Below are positions 43,651 to 53,434 of a stretch of 64,000 nucleotides of DNA, one piece after another. Source of the DNA: CAZEQK01 sp964514395 (GTDB lineage Bacteria; Bacillota; Bacilli; Tepidibacillales; Tepidibacillaceae). How positions within the stretch are numbered: the first letter of the stretch is position 1; each line of letters begins with the position of its first letter. The stretch is taken from NCBI GenBank assembly GCA_964514395.1, contig CAZEQK010000011.1, forward strand, positions 15,194 to 79,193, given 5' to 3'. The translations under genes and the position numbers were made by a program. The notes beneath the pieces are model-generated. The model was not told where the DNA came from, searched no databases, and saw only the letters and a list, made by a program, of their open reading frames with translations.

Positions 43651-45021
43651 ATGTATGTGATGACAGTAGGGTTAAACTATCGAACCACCCCTATAAAGAT
43701 AAGAGAAAAGCTTGCTTTTTCTGAGGAGGCTTTAGAGACAGCATTAGAAAAATTAAAACAAACAAAAAGTGTTTTAGAAGCGGTTATTGTTAACACCTGT
43801 AATCGTACAGAAATATATGCGGTAGTTGATCAGCTTCATACTGGTGAGCATTTTATAAAAAAATATTTGGCCGAATGGTTCTCTATATCAAAGGATGTAT
43901 TAATACCTTATCTTTATGTGTACAAGGATATTGAGGCGACAGAACACCTATTTCAAGTTATAACAGGTCTTGATTCCATGGTGCTTGGAGAAACACAGAT
44001 ATTAGGTCAAGTCAGGCAAGCCTTTATGTCTGCTCAAAAATATAATTGTACGGGTACTATTTTTAATACGCTATTCAAGCAAGCAATTTCCTTTGCAAAA
44101 AAAGTCCATGCAAATACAGGTATTGATGAGAATGCAGTATCTGTTAGTTATGCTGCAGTCGAATTGACAAAGAAAATCTTTGACCGTTTAGCGAAAAAAA
44201 ACGTTTTAATTATTGGTGCTGGTGAAATGAGTGAATTAACGGCTATTCATCTTCACTCAGCTGGGGTGGAGAAGGTAATGGTTGTGAACCGAACCCTTGA
44301 AGTAGCAAAAGCTTTAGCAGAACCATTTCAAGGTGAAGCCTATCATATGGATGAATTAGCTGAGGCTTTAGTGAAAGCTGATATTGTCATTAGCTCTACA
44401 AGCTCTAATACCGTCATTATCGACAAGCCATTTATGGAATCGGTTATGACAAAGAGAAACAATAAAACACTGTTTATCATCGATATTGCCGTACCAAGGG
44501 ATATTGATGGAAGCGTTCATGAATTAGATAATATATATCTTTATGATATAGATGATTTAAAGGATATTGTAGATGCAAATTTATTAGAACGAAAAAGAAT
44601 TGCGCAGCAATTTAATAGCTGGATAGACGATGAAATATATAGCTTTTACCAATGGGTGAATACTTTAGGCGTAATTCCGTTGATTTCAGCACTTCGGGAT
44701 AAAAGCATTAACATTCAAGAAGAGACAATGAAATCATTACAGAATAAGCTTCCTGACCTTTCTGAGCGAGAGGTAAAGATCATACGAAAGCACATGAAAA
44801 GTATTGTAAATCAAATGTTAAAAAACCCAATCATGCGAGTGAAAGAGATGTCTGCTGAACCTGATGCTGAAGAGATGATGAATTATTTTAAAAAAATCTT
44901 TGCAATTGAAGATGAAGAAATCATATCAAATCCAATCTATGAAGATATGAAAAGCAGAAATAAATCAAAATTACATGAAGTAAATCAAAAACGTTTATTA
45001 CGATTAAATAGTAGGTTATAA
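43651..45021 (+). CDS. hemA: Glutamyl-tRNA reductase, copy 1
   Basis: First committed step of C5-pathway tetrapyrrole synthesis: glutamyl-tRNA to glutamate-1-semialdehyde. 456 residues. The catalytic Cys is in VIVNTCNRTEIYAVV (about residue 50), then GLDSMVLGETQILGQV, the NADPH-binding VLIIGAGEMSELTAIHL, and a C-terminal dimerisation helix with MKSIVNQMLKNPIMRVKE. The ATG at 43651 has GGGGG upstream; a TTG at 43636 is in frame but lacks a site. Start of an operon hemA-hemX-cysG-hemC. A second, diverged copy follows at 47397. Confidence 0.94.
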   Translation: MYVMTVGLNYRTTPIKIREKLAFSEEALETALEKLKQTKSVLEAVIVNTCNRTEIYAVVDQLHTGEHFIKKYLAEWFSISKDVLIPYLYVYKDIEATEHLFQVITGLDSMVLGETQILGQVRQAFMSAQKYNCTGTIFNTLFKQAISFAKKVHANTGIDENAVSVSYAAVELTKKIFDRLAKKNVLIIGAGEMSELTAIHLHSAGVEKVMVVNRTLEVAKALAEPFQGEAYHMDELAEALVKADIVISSTSSNTVIIDKPFMESVMTKRNNKTLFIIDIAVPRDIDGSVHELDNIYLYDIDDLKDIVDANLLERKRIAQQFNSWIDDEIYSFYQWVNTLGVIPLISALRDKSINIQEETMKSLQNKLPDLSEREVKIIRKHMKSIVNQMLKNPIMRVKEMSAEPDAEEMMNYFKKIFAIEDEEIISNPIYEDMKSRNKSKLHEVNQKRLLRLNSRL

Positions 45022-45023
45022 CG

Positions 45024-45833
45024 ATGGTATATTTAATGATAATAGTAGCTTTTTTATATGGTTTAAGCTTCATCCTTTTAATGCTAGAAATACTGAAAAG
45101 AAATTATAAATATGGAACCGTAGCATATCGTGTATTATTAATTGGGGGAATATTTCAAGCGATTATTTTTATTGTTAGCATGGTACAAAGGGATATATTT
45201 CTCTTGCTGACCTTGTATGATGTTTTATTCTTTTACTCACTCATTTTAATGACGATTAGCCTTTTAATCTATTATCTTTTTAATTGGAAGCTTTTAGAAA
45301 TCACAACTATTTTTATTAGTTTTATTACTTTAGTTGGAGCTATTTCAGTTGGGGAAACATCCCCATTAATCAATCAAGCTTTTTTATCAAAGCTATTATT
45401 TATACACATTTTACTTTCGATTATTAGCTATACAGCCTTTTCTTTATCATTTATTTTTTCACTATTATATTTTTTGCATGATTATTTACTAAAACGAAAA
45501 ATTTGGAATGGATTAACAAAAGCATTATCAAGTTTAGAGAGTCTTGAAAGAAATGCTTTTTTTTCTAATATCATTGGTTCAATCTTACTATTTGCTGGTC
45601 TAATCATAGGCTCAAATTGGGCTAGTCTATTTTTTGGCTGGAGTTTTTTCTTAGATCCAAAGGTTTTGGTCTCCTATATTGTCCTAGGTATGTATGGATT
45701 ATCTATTATAAAAAGGCAGCAAAAAGCTTGGACTAATAAGCAAGTAGCCTATTGGAATATCATTTCTTTTATTACAGTGATACTAAATTTAGCAATCACG
45801 CAGTTTTTCTTTTCCTTTCATCGTTGGCTATAG
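45024..45833 (+). CDS. hemX: HemX/CcsA-like membrane protein, copy 1
   Basis: 269 residues, about eight transmembrane helices. In Bacillus HemX follows hemA and lowers GluTR levels; the fold belongs to the CcsA/CcmC cytochrome assembly superfamily. The C-terminal NWASLFFGWSFFLDPKVLVSYI is the degenerate counterpart of the WWD region, and His residues occur in SKLLFIHILLSI and at FHRWL. Two bases after the hemA stop, without a clear ribosome site, suggesting coupling. Confidence 0.85.
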   Translation: MVYLMIIVAFLYGLSFILLMLEILKRNYKYGTVAYRVLLIGGIFQAIIFIVSMVQRDIFLLLTLYDVLFFYSLILMTISLLIYYLFNWKLLEITTIFISFITLVGAISVGETSPLINQAFLSKLLFIHILLSIISYTAFSLSFIFSLLYFLHDYLLKRKIWNGLTKALSSLESLERNAFFSNIIGSILLFAGLIIGSNWASLFFGWSFFLDPKVLVSYIVLGMYGLSIIKRQQKAWTNKQVAYWNIISFITVILNLAITQFFFSFHRWL

Positions 45834-45843
45834 GAGGAAAGAG

Positions 45844-46497
45844 ATGAAAGCCTATTATCCATTAATGATTGATTTAAGCAAAAAAAAATGCATCGTAATT
45901 GGTGGCGGTCAAATAGCTCAGCGAAAAGTATGGTCCTTGTTAAGGGCTAAAGCTAGCATCACCGTTATTAGTCCCAATCTTACAGAACATCTTGAAAAGC
46001 TAGTGATAGAAAATCAGATTGATTGGGTAAATCGCGCTTATCATAAAGGGGATTTATTAGGATATTTTATAGTGGTTATTGCAACGGATAACAAAAAGGT
46101 TAATATGGAGATTTATCAGCATGTAAATGAGGATAATCAATTTGTCAATATTGTAGATAATCCGGCGTTATGTACATTTATTGTTCCATCAACGATTACA
46201 AGAGGTAAATTACAGATAGCTATATCAACTAATGGAGCTAGTCCTGGTTTAGCAAAGAAAATTCGTATGGAGTTAGAACAGCAGTATGGAGAGCACTATA
46301 CGAGATATACAGATTTCTTGGCTAATATGCGCCAATGGATTTTACAACAAAATTTGGATCAAGAACAGCGGAAAAAGCTTTTTTCTATGCTACTTGATGA
46401 TGTCTATCTAGAAAGAGTAGCTAATGGTGAAAAAGAAGAAATAGAAATGGAGCTAAAGGGATTTATTGCACTTAAGTTTTTAAATGAAGAGAAATAG
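45844..46497 (+). CDS. Precorrin-2 dehydrogenase / sirohydrochlorin ferrochelatase-type (CysG N-domain, YlnF/Met8-like), copy 1
   Basis: 217 residues. The N-terminal NAD-binding motif is KKCIVIGGGQIAQRKVWSLL, followed by VVIATDNKKVN and FIVPSTITRGKLQIAISTNGASPGLAKKI, the standard CysG-N dimerisation region. It oxidises precorrin-2 to sirohydrochlorin with NAD. AGGAGGAAA precedes the ATG. Position between hemX and hemC is the usual order in anaerobic Firmicutes. Confidence 0.9.
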   Translation: MKAYYPLMIDLSKKKCIVIGGGQIAQRKVWSLLRAKASITVISPNLTEHLEKLVIENQIDWVNRAYHKGDLLGYFIVVIATDNKKVNMEIYQHVNEDNQFVNIVDNPALCTFIVPSTITRGKLQIAISTNGASPGLAKKIRMELEQQYGEHYTRYTDFLANMRQWILQQNLDQEQRKKLFSMLLDDVYLERVANGEKEEIEMELKGFIALKFLNEEK

Positions 46498-46991
46498 TTT
46501 ACATATGGCAAGGTTCAAGGAAAAGTCAATTAGCACTGACGCAAACAGAATGGGTGATTAACAAGTTAAATTCACTTGGACTGCCCTATGAATTTGAGAT
46601 TAAGGAAATTGTGACAAAAGGTGATAAAATTCTTGATGTAACCCTATCAAAGGTTGGTGGGAAAGGTCTATTTGTAAAGGAAATTGAACAGGCATTGTTA
46701 ACTGGTGATATAGATTTAGCAGTACACAGTATGAAGGATATGCCGGCTGAAATGCCTGTAGGATTAGCAGCAGTACCCGAAAGAGAAGATCCAAGGGACT
46801 GGCTTATTTCAAACCACGAATATACTATTGACACATTACAAATAGGAGCAAAGGTTGGTACGAGTAGCTTACGAAGAGCAGCTCAGCTTTTAGCTTATCG
46901 AAATGAATTACAAATTGAGTCTATTAGAGGGAATATTAATTTCGTTGAATTGAGTGAAATAAGTACATATGTAAGTTATTATTCAAAATAA
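46484..46991 (+). pseudogene. hemC: Truncated hydroxymethylbilane synthase
   Basis: Residual hemC. The frame through GSRKSQLALTQTEWVINKL, VTKGDKILD, GKGLFVKEIEQALL, AVHSMKDMPAE and VGTSSLRRAAQLL is unmistakable, but it stops after QIESIRGNI plus 18 unrelated residues, at about half of the normal 310, so the dipyrromethane-cofactor Cys region is missing. At the 5' end the only good ATG (46484, overlapping the cysG stop) is one base out of frame. The first in-frame start otherwise is GTG 46554, inside the conserved domain. Truncated at a junction with a resB fragment. A functional hemC must exist elsewhere. Confidence 0.85.
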
Positions 46992-47043
46992 TTTATGATA
47001 TGATTTTTTATGCATATACTTGCCCTGATTTGGAGGTAAATGA

Positions 47044-47328
47044 ATGGATAAAGAATCAAGAATTTGGTCCGATAAACTTTGGGAGGTATTCAGCTCAATG
47101 AGGTTAGGGCTGGGGCTTCTTGGAATTATTGCGTTCAGTGCTGGAATAGGTACTCTTTTCCCTCAAGTAGCTGAAAATCCTACAAGAGCACAAGCGGTTG
47201 CAAAGATATGGGTTAGCTTGGGTTTTACACATTTATATAGTACTTTTTGGTTTCGTTTATTACTTGGATTACTTTGTATAAACTTAATTGTATGCAGCAG
47301 AAGAGCCATACTGTATTTATATGCCTAA
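47044..47328 (+). pseudogene. resB: N-terminal fragment of ResB/Ccs1 cytochrome c biogenesis protein
   Basis: 94 residues matching the start of ResB: KLWEVFSSMRLGLGLLGIIAFSAGIGTLFPQ is the first transmembrane segment and LGFTHLYSTFWFRLLLGLLCINLIVCS the second. Full ResB has about 540 residues; here it ends with RRAILYLYA and a stop. TTGGAGG precedes the ATG. It is a relic of cytochrome c assembly System II in a window that also has a complete System I set. Confidence 0.8.
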
Positions 47329-47396
47329 AAAATAGTTAATCATGAATTTTCTATATGATTGATATTCAAAATAAGTTATTATTAGGATGAGGTATA

Positions 47397-48787
47397 ATGC
47401 ATGTGATGATAGTTGGGTTAAATTATTTAACTACATCTATAGAATTTAGAGAAAAATTTACTTTTAATGAGGAATTGCTTGAAATTGCCCTGAACAGGCT
47501 GAAACAAATAAAAAGTGTTCTTGAAGCAGTGATTCTTAGCACCTGTAATCGTACGGAAATTTATGCGGTAGTAGACCAGTTACATACTGGTGAGCATTTT
47601 ATTAAAAAGTTTTTAGCTGACTGGTTTCTAATCCCTAAGGATGAATTGGTACCTTTTTTCTATGTTAAGCTGGATATTGATGCAACGGAACATCTATTTA
47701 GAGTTATTACAGGACTTGATTCGATGATAGTTGGTGAGACGCAGATATTGGGTCAGATTCGCAATTCATTTATACAAGCCCAAAAAAGTAATGCCACAGG
47801 GACCATTTTTAATACCTTATTTAAGCAAGCAATAACCTTTGCTAAAAAAACACACACTAATACAGGTATTGGTGAAAATGCTGTTTCGGTTAGCTATGCA
47901 GCTATTGAGCTGACAAAAAAATATTCGAGCGTCTAGATAACAAAAAGGTTTTATTAATCGGTGCTGGAGAAACAAGTGAGCTAACAGCTATTCATTTACA
48001 TTCCTATGGGGTTGAAAAGGTTATGGTCTTTAACCGTACCTTTGATGCAGCAATAAAATTAGCTAAATCGTTTAATGGTATTGCCTATCAGTTTGAAGAA
48101 CTGCCAACGGCCCTCATCGAAGCGGATATTGTAATCAGCTCAACTAGCTCAGGAACAACGGTTATTGATAAGCATTTAGTTGAACAAGCGATGAAACACC
48201 GAAGATATAAAACACTATTTATGATTGATATCGCAGTTCCCCGTGATATCGACCCTGCTATTAACAACATTGAAAATGTTTATTTATATGATATAGATAA
48301 TTTACAAGACATTGTAGATGCTAACCTGGAAGAACGAAAAAAAATAGCTAATCAAATAAATAATTGGATAGATGATGAAGTATATAGTTTTTACCAATGG
48401 ATTAACACTTTAGGAGTAATTCCATTAATTGTAGCGTTGAGGGATAAAAGCTTTAAAATTCAAGAGGAAATAATGAAATCGATTGAAAATAAATTGCCAA
48501 GCTTAAATGAAAAAGAGTTAACTGTAATCCGCAAGCATACTAAAAGTATCGTAAATCAAATGCTTAAAGACCCAATCTTAAGAGTGAAGGAGATGGCTGT
48601 TGAGCCAGATGCGGAGCATATGATGAACTTTTTCAAAAAAATATTCGCAATTTCTGTTAGTGAAATCGAGTCAAATCCAATTTATGAAGATATGAAAAAA
48701 AAAGAGAGTCAAGAAAAAATATATAAACGAAGATTATTAAACTTTAATTCGGCAAGTGACATAAAAAAAGAATCATCACCTGCATAA
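47397..48787 (+). pseudogene. hemA: Glutamyl-tRNA reductase, copy 2, with a -1 frameshift in an A7 run
   Basis: A diverged second GluTR. The first frame runs through the catalytic STCNRTEIYAVVDQLHTG and stops shortly after ELTKK; adding one A to the run 47915-47921 restores ELTKKIFERLDNKKVLLIGAGETSELTAIHL and an open frame to 48787. The two parts are otherwise well conserved with copy 1 (high similarity by eye), including catalytic Cys and NADPH motif. That conservation makes real decay unlikely; a homopolymer undercall or transcriptional slippage would give an intact protein of about 463 residues. An IS1380-like element separates it from hemX2. Confidence 0.82.
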
Positions 48788-48904
48788 AACGCAATATTTT
48801 ACATTATATGGTTGATTAGTCATACGTATAAGCAAACTCCGAATAGCATGCACCATTGAATTATCATTTTAGATACGCTTAATAAGCCATATCATATATG
48901 ACTT

Positions 48905-50400
48905 TTTAAAATAGTGTTTAGTATGTATTTGGGTAATGGTTACTATAATATCACCTTCTTTCTAAAAACTGAAAACGTTGTTCGTATATGAAGAACTATT
49001 CTTTCAAGTAACTTATTAGGGGCAAAGCTAATATGTTTATACCAACCATTCCCAACAATATTCCCAGCTACTTTATAAAAAAGCCTTCTTATAGTGCTGA
49101 TTTCTTGATGTGTAAAATCTTTAGGTAAAAAACTTCTTTTAAACCAGTTATGTAGATTGTATGCAATCATTTTTATCAATAAAAATAGCTCATTGCATTT
49201 GTGGTTCATCTGACTATTTTCATCAAAAGCAAAGCCTTCTTTTAGCTCATCTATTTTGTTTTCAACATTACATCTTTGATTATAGTCATGAAAGATTTCA
49301 GAAGGTGTTAAGTAGTCTATATTTGTTACAATGGCTTGAAATTCATAAGTGAATTCATCAAAAATGAGTTGTTCATTATCTGTTTTAGGAAGAGTTTTTT
49401 TAATGATAATAAATCTTCTTGCTCTCTCCCAAGCAGGAAGTGGTACAGGGTACAGTAATCTCGGTTACACTAAAGGTTTTTTTGATCTTTGTAAAAGGGT
49501 ATTCTTCTGGATGCTCATTCACGTAAGCAATTATCTTTTGAACATCCTTTTGCATTTTAGCTTTTGTAACATACTCATAACCGTTATTTTCAAAGTATTC
49601 AAAGTTCTTTTGGTCAAAGAAACCACGATCTGTTCTAATTCTCTTTAAGTACCAAGTGCTTGGTAATGTGTGGATGCATGTTTCCAAGAACTCAATAAAG
49701 TTAAAGTTGCTATGATGCGTCCCTTCTTCCAAAGTCACGTCTAACAATTCATGAGTTTGACTGATAATACCGACTTTTTCTTTAAAAGAAGGTCTGCCGT
49801 TGTAACGAGGATTGTAGCCACAAGCCGAGCCTTCTTGATTACCAAATACTGTGCAAACTGTGTCGTCAAAATCGAGCATCACTTCTCTTGGTTCTTGATT
49901 TTTGGCTTGCAAGGATAATAATTTTTTATTAAGAGTACGAAGTTCTGCTTTCGCTTCTACTGGTAAGCCTTTTAAAAGATCTCTACAAACCTTTTCACTA
50001 GGTAGATCAAAAGACTTCATTTTTGTATAGACAGGATCATTCCTAAGATCATCCATATGAGAAAATCTAGAGTAGCCTAAAACAATTACATCAATCATGT
50101 AATCGAGAATGTTGGCTACAGAATACTTCGAGTTTAAAGGATTTTGATAACTTATGGAGTTATTGATTAGATTTTCAAATTCTATTATGCTTTTAAAAGC
50201 TTCAACGTAGGTGTAGGAAGCGTTATTGGATACTGTTTGGTTAGTAAATGACGCTGAAATATTTAAATCGGAAAAACGATTATATTTTTCATGTTTTTGT
50301 GATAGAATCATGACTGGATCTTCCTTTCTGTATGTTTTCTTAGTCAAAAACATTTTATCAGAAATTTAGGGAGATCCTTCTTTTATTTTCAAAAATATTT
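48905..50400 (-). mobile_element. IS1380-family insertion sequence (ends not resolved)
   Basis: Carries one transposase on the minus strand and splits the second heme cluster between hemA2 and hemX2. I could not identify convincing terminal inverted repeats or a target duplication, so the limits are approximate. Non-coding flanks are 48788-48942 and 50312-50479. Confidence 0.55.
48943..50311 (-). pseudogene. IS1380-family transposase, frameshifted by a 7-bp duplication
   Basis: The first part contains the DDE motif region MLDFDDTVCTVFGNQEG, GYNPRYNGRPS and the RTDRGFFDQKNFEYF block. It stops early because of a tandem duplication of GGTACAG (49442-49448 and 49449-49455, plus strand). Removing one copy joins ITVPLPAWERARRF and runs without a stop through FHDYNQRCNVENKIDELKEG (the third acidic block) to 48943, giving about 453 residues, typical for the family. 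Start at 50311; a longer frame to 50353 is possible. Inactive as it stands. Confidence 0.85.
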
Positions 50401-50479
50401 GAGTGAATTTTCATGGGTTAAGCAAGTTACTTACTTTTACTTGCCGAATCTAAGTTAAAAATAAATAAGATAAAATAAG

Positions 50480-51292
50480 ATGTACATTATGATTTTTTTG
50501 GTACTAGCTATTAGCTATAGTGTAAGCCTTGCTTTATATTTTTTGGAAATCATTAATAGAAACAATGAATACGGTGATGTTGCATATCGGTTATTATTTT
50601 TTGGTGGAGTTTTACAAACCTTGTACTTTACTTTTAACTTAGTAAGAGGGGAAAAATTTCCTCTTATTACGATGTTTGAGGTGTTGTTTTTATATTCATT
50701 ACTATTAATTTTTCTAGTAGTACTTATTTACTATTTTACTAAATGGATACTTCTAGAACTAATTACTGTTTTTTTTAGCCTATTAGTATTCATTGGATCT
50801 TTTACTCTCGGAGAGACGCTACCAATTATAGATAAAGAATTTTTATCTAAATTACTCTTTGTACATATCTTAATTGCAGTAATCAGTTATTCTGCTTTTT
50901 TCTTCTCTGCTATTTTTTCGGGCCTTTACTTAATCCATGATTATTTACTTAAAAAAAAGATTTGGAATGCGTTTATAAAATTTTTACCTAGTATTGAAAG
51001 TCTAGTTAAAAATTCTATATATACTAACTTTATAGGAATATGTTTGCTATTTACCGTACTTGTTGTCGGTTCAATTTGGGCTAGTCTCTTTTTTAGCTGG
51101 ACTTTTTTTCTTGACCCAAAGGTAATAATTTCGTTTATTATTTTATCCATGTATAGTTTTTCCTTAATTAATAGTAAGAAAAGAATATGGACAAGCAAAC
51201 AAGCAGCAATTTGGAATGTTTTGACCTTTTTAATGGTATTAATAAATTTAATCATAACCTATCTAATTGAATCTTTTCATAGGTGGTCATAG
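50480..51292 (+). CDS. hemX: HemX/CcsA-like membrane protein, copy 2
   Basis: 270 residues with about eight transmembrane helices, paralogous over its full length to the copy at 45024 (NEYGDVAYRLLFFGGVLQT versus KYGTVAYRVLLIGGIFQA; ends SFHRWS). No good ribosome site precedes the ATG, and the insertion element cuts it off from the hemA2 transcript, so its expression may depend on a promoter within or next to the element. Confidence 0.83.
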   Translation: MYIMIFLVLAISYSVSLALYFLEIINRNNEYGDVAYRLLFFGGVLQTLYFTFNLVRGEKFPLITMFEVLFLYSLLLIFLVVLIYYFTKWILLELITVFFSLLVFIGSFTLGETLPIIDKEFLSKLLFVHILIAVISYSAFFFSAIFSGLYLIHDYLLKKKIWNAFIKFLPSIESLVKNSIYTNFIGICLLFTVLVVGSIWASLFFSWTFFLDPKVIISFIILSMYSFSLINSKKRIWTSKQAAIWNVLTFLMVLINLIITYLIESFHRWS

Positions 51293-51301
51293 GAGGAAAA
51301 A

Positions 51302-51894
51302 ATGAAGCCCTATTATCCTATAATGCTAGACCTGAGTAATAAATTATGTGTTGTTGTCGGTGGGGGGAGTGTAGCAGAAAGAAAAATAGAAAAACTTTTA
51401 ACAGCTAACGCAAGAGTTATTGTTATTAGTCCCGAAGCTACTGATAAGATAGCATTTTTTGTCGAGCACGGTTTAGTAGCTATAGAAAAAAAAGAGGATA
51501 TATTAAAGGTGATTTGAAGGATAGCTTCTTAGTGATAATTGCTACTGATAATAATAATTTAAATAAAGAAATCCTGCAGGATGTTGATCATGCAAAGCAA
51601 TTTGTTAATGTTGTAGATGAACCAGATTTATCGACCTTTATCGTTCCCGCACACCTTGATAGAGGACATCTACAAATAGCTATTTCAATTAATGGTGCAA
51701 GTCCGGGATTAGCAAAGAAAATTCAAAAAGAACTTGAACAAATATATGGTAAAGAATATATTGAGTACACCAAGTTTTTAGCTGAAATGAGGAAATGGAT
51801 TCTTAAACAGGACTTTAATCAAGACAATAGAAAAAAATTATTTGCTAAACTAATAGAAGATGATATTTTTCAAAGGATTATTGCTGGAGAATAA
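51302..51894 (+). pseudogene. Precorrin-2 dehydrogenase (CysG N-domain), copy 2, with a -1 frameshift in an A8 run
   Basis: The first frame (GGGSVAERKIEKLLTANARV) ends after EKKEDILKVI. Adding one A to the run 51486-51493 restores KRGYIKGDLKDSFLVIIATDN, matching copy 1, and the frame then continues through FIVPAHLDRGHLQIAISINGASPGLAKKI to 51894. After the TAA, codons in the same frame (ITLKEELMSAIG) still resemble the tail of copy 1, so the stop may also be secondary. AGGAGG precedes the ATG. An intact enzyme of about 197 residues would result. Confidence 0.8.
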
Positions 51895-52025
51895 ATTACA
51901 TTAAAAGAAGAATTAATGTCAGCAATTGGACAATTTTCGAATTAGCAAATCATTAAAGGTAGATTTATATTAATAAGTATGTTATCGAGATTAGGAAGAA
52001 GATAACCATAGAGGCTGGTGATTCA

Positions 52026-53429
52026 ATGATAACAAGAGCATTCTTTTTTATTGAACACATTTATCAGATGGTATATTTTTTTTATGGTTTAGTTTTTTTT
52101 ACCATGGGAATCACGATATTGAATAGAACACAAAAAGAAAGTCATTTTAAATTGGCTAAGAGCTTGTGGTTACTTGCTACTTTTGGTATTCTTCACGCTT
52201 TTACGGAATGGGGACGAATTTTTATTGGTATTACTTCCAATCATGTATCCGATGAATCAATTGAAAAATTAATTATGCTTCGAGATTTTTTGCGAGCATG
52301 TTCATTTTTATTTCTTTTTTATTTCGGTGCAAAACTAATTTATTTGTTAAAAGGTAAAAGCTATCGTTATTTGACTTATCTAGCTAATGTTCTATTTATT
52401 TTATGGTTATCTATCTTTGCCTTTTCATGGGAGGATGCAAATATCTGGTCAAGATATTTGTTAGCAATGCCTGCATCGCTTTTGACAAGCTATGCATTTT
52501 ACTCTCAAAGAGAGCAAATAAAAAAACTTAATTACCCAAATATTGATAAATATATTTTGGGTTCTAGCATATTATTTGTAATTTATTTTTTCCTAGGTGG
52601 GTTATTTGTTCCAACATCCTCTTTTCCTCCAGCTTCTTTTTTAAATGAAAATAATTTTTTTCTAATAAGTGGAATTCCAATAGAAGTTATGAGAATATTG
52701 TTTGGTATTACAACTGCTATATTTGTTACCCAAACTATTAATCTATTTAATATGGAAAACATAAAGAAAACAAATATAATTAATGAAATTATTACGGTTA
52801 ATCGCGAAAGAGAAAGAATTAGTAGAGATATGCATGATGGTATTCTTCAATCTATATACGCTGTTGGGTTAAAACTGGAAATGACAAAAAAAATAATTAT
52901 TAAAAACAAGATCCAAAACGCCGTAGATGAAATAGGTACTGTTCAAGATAATTTAGAAACGATCATGCAAGATATCAGAAATTATATTTTTGAACAACAT
53001 AAAGTCAGAATTTCGGAAAGTGATTTTAAAAGCGCTCTAGCTACAATCGTCAATAATTTACAAAAGGTATCAGTAGCGAAAATTGATCTTCAAATAAATG
53101 ATGATTTTATCTCTCCATTTTCTAACGAACAAAATATACATTTGTTTCATATCATTACTGAACTAGTATATAACGCTATAAAACATTCACAATCCTCCTA
53201 TATACAAGTTACCATAATAAGGGATATAAAAAGTATTGAATTGCAAATAGCAGATAATGGGATTGGTATCAAAAAATTGACAGAAATTTTAAATTCAAAC
53301 GATTATAAGCACTTTGGATTAAAAAACGTTCATGATCGTGTCAAAATATTAGGTGGTACCATCAATATTAATAGTTTAATTGGTTATCGAACAACGATAG
53401 ACATTTCTATTCCATGGAGAGGAGAATGA
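52026..53429 (+). CDS. Sensor histidine kinase, NarX/LiaS (HisKA_3) type
   Basis: 467 residues. About seven N-terminal transmembrane helices (residues 1-240) without an obvious extracellular domain, then a HisKA_3 domain with the phosphorylated His in ERERISRDMHDGILQSIYAVG (near residue 270), and an HATPase domain with N-box TELVYNAIKHSQ and G-box IADNGIGIKK and HFGLKNVHDRVKILGG. Its stop codon lies within the start region of the response regulator. It heads the respiratory island, so it may sense a respiratory acceptor or redox state; the signal is unknown. Confidence 0.9.
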   Translation: MITRAFFFIEHIYQMVYFFYGLVFFTMGITILNRTQKESHFKLAKSLWLLATFGILHAFTEWGRIFIGITSNHVSDESIEKLIMLRDFLRACSFLFLFYFGAKLIYLLKGKSYRYLTYLANVLFILWLSIFAFSWEDANIWSRYLLAMPASLLTSYAFYSQREQIKKLNYPNIDKYILGSSILFVIYFFLGGLFVPTSSFPPASFLNENNFFLISGIPIEVMRILFGITTAIFVTQTINLFNMENIKKTNIINEIITVNRERERISRDMHDGILQSIYAVGLKLEMTKKIIIKNKIQNAVDEIGTVQDNLETIMQDIRNYIFEQHKVRISESDFKSALATIVNNLQKVSVAKIDLQINDDFISPFSNEQNIHLFHIITELVYNAIKHSQSSYIQVTIIRDIKSIELQIADNGIGIKKLTEILNSNDYKHFGLKNVHDRVKILGGTININSLIGYRTTIDISIPWRGE

Positions 53430-53434
53430 AAATA

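Noticed and set aside
45024..45833. hemX as a true cytochrome c assembly protein CcsA/ResC
   Set aside because: It lacks the full WWD motif and its position after hemA matches HemX, so the GluTR-regulatory role is preferred.
46494..46560. hemC translated from a non-ATG start inside the conserved domain as a functional short protein
   Set aside because: It would lose the N-terminal catalytic strand, and the 3' half including the cofactor Cys region is absent anyway.
48788..50479. Terminal inverted repeats of the IS1380-like element
   Set aside because: Several short matches between the two flanks were tried but none was long or well placed enough to call the ends.
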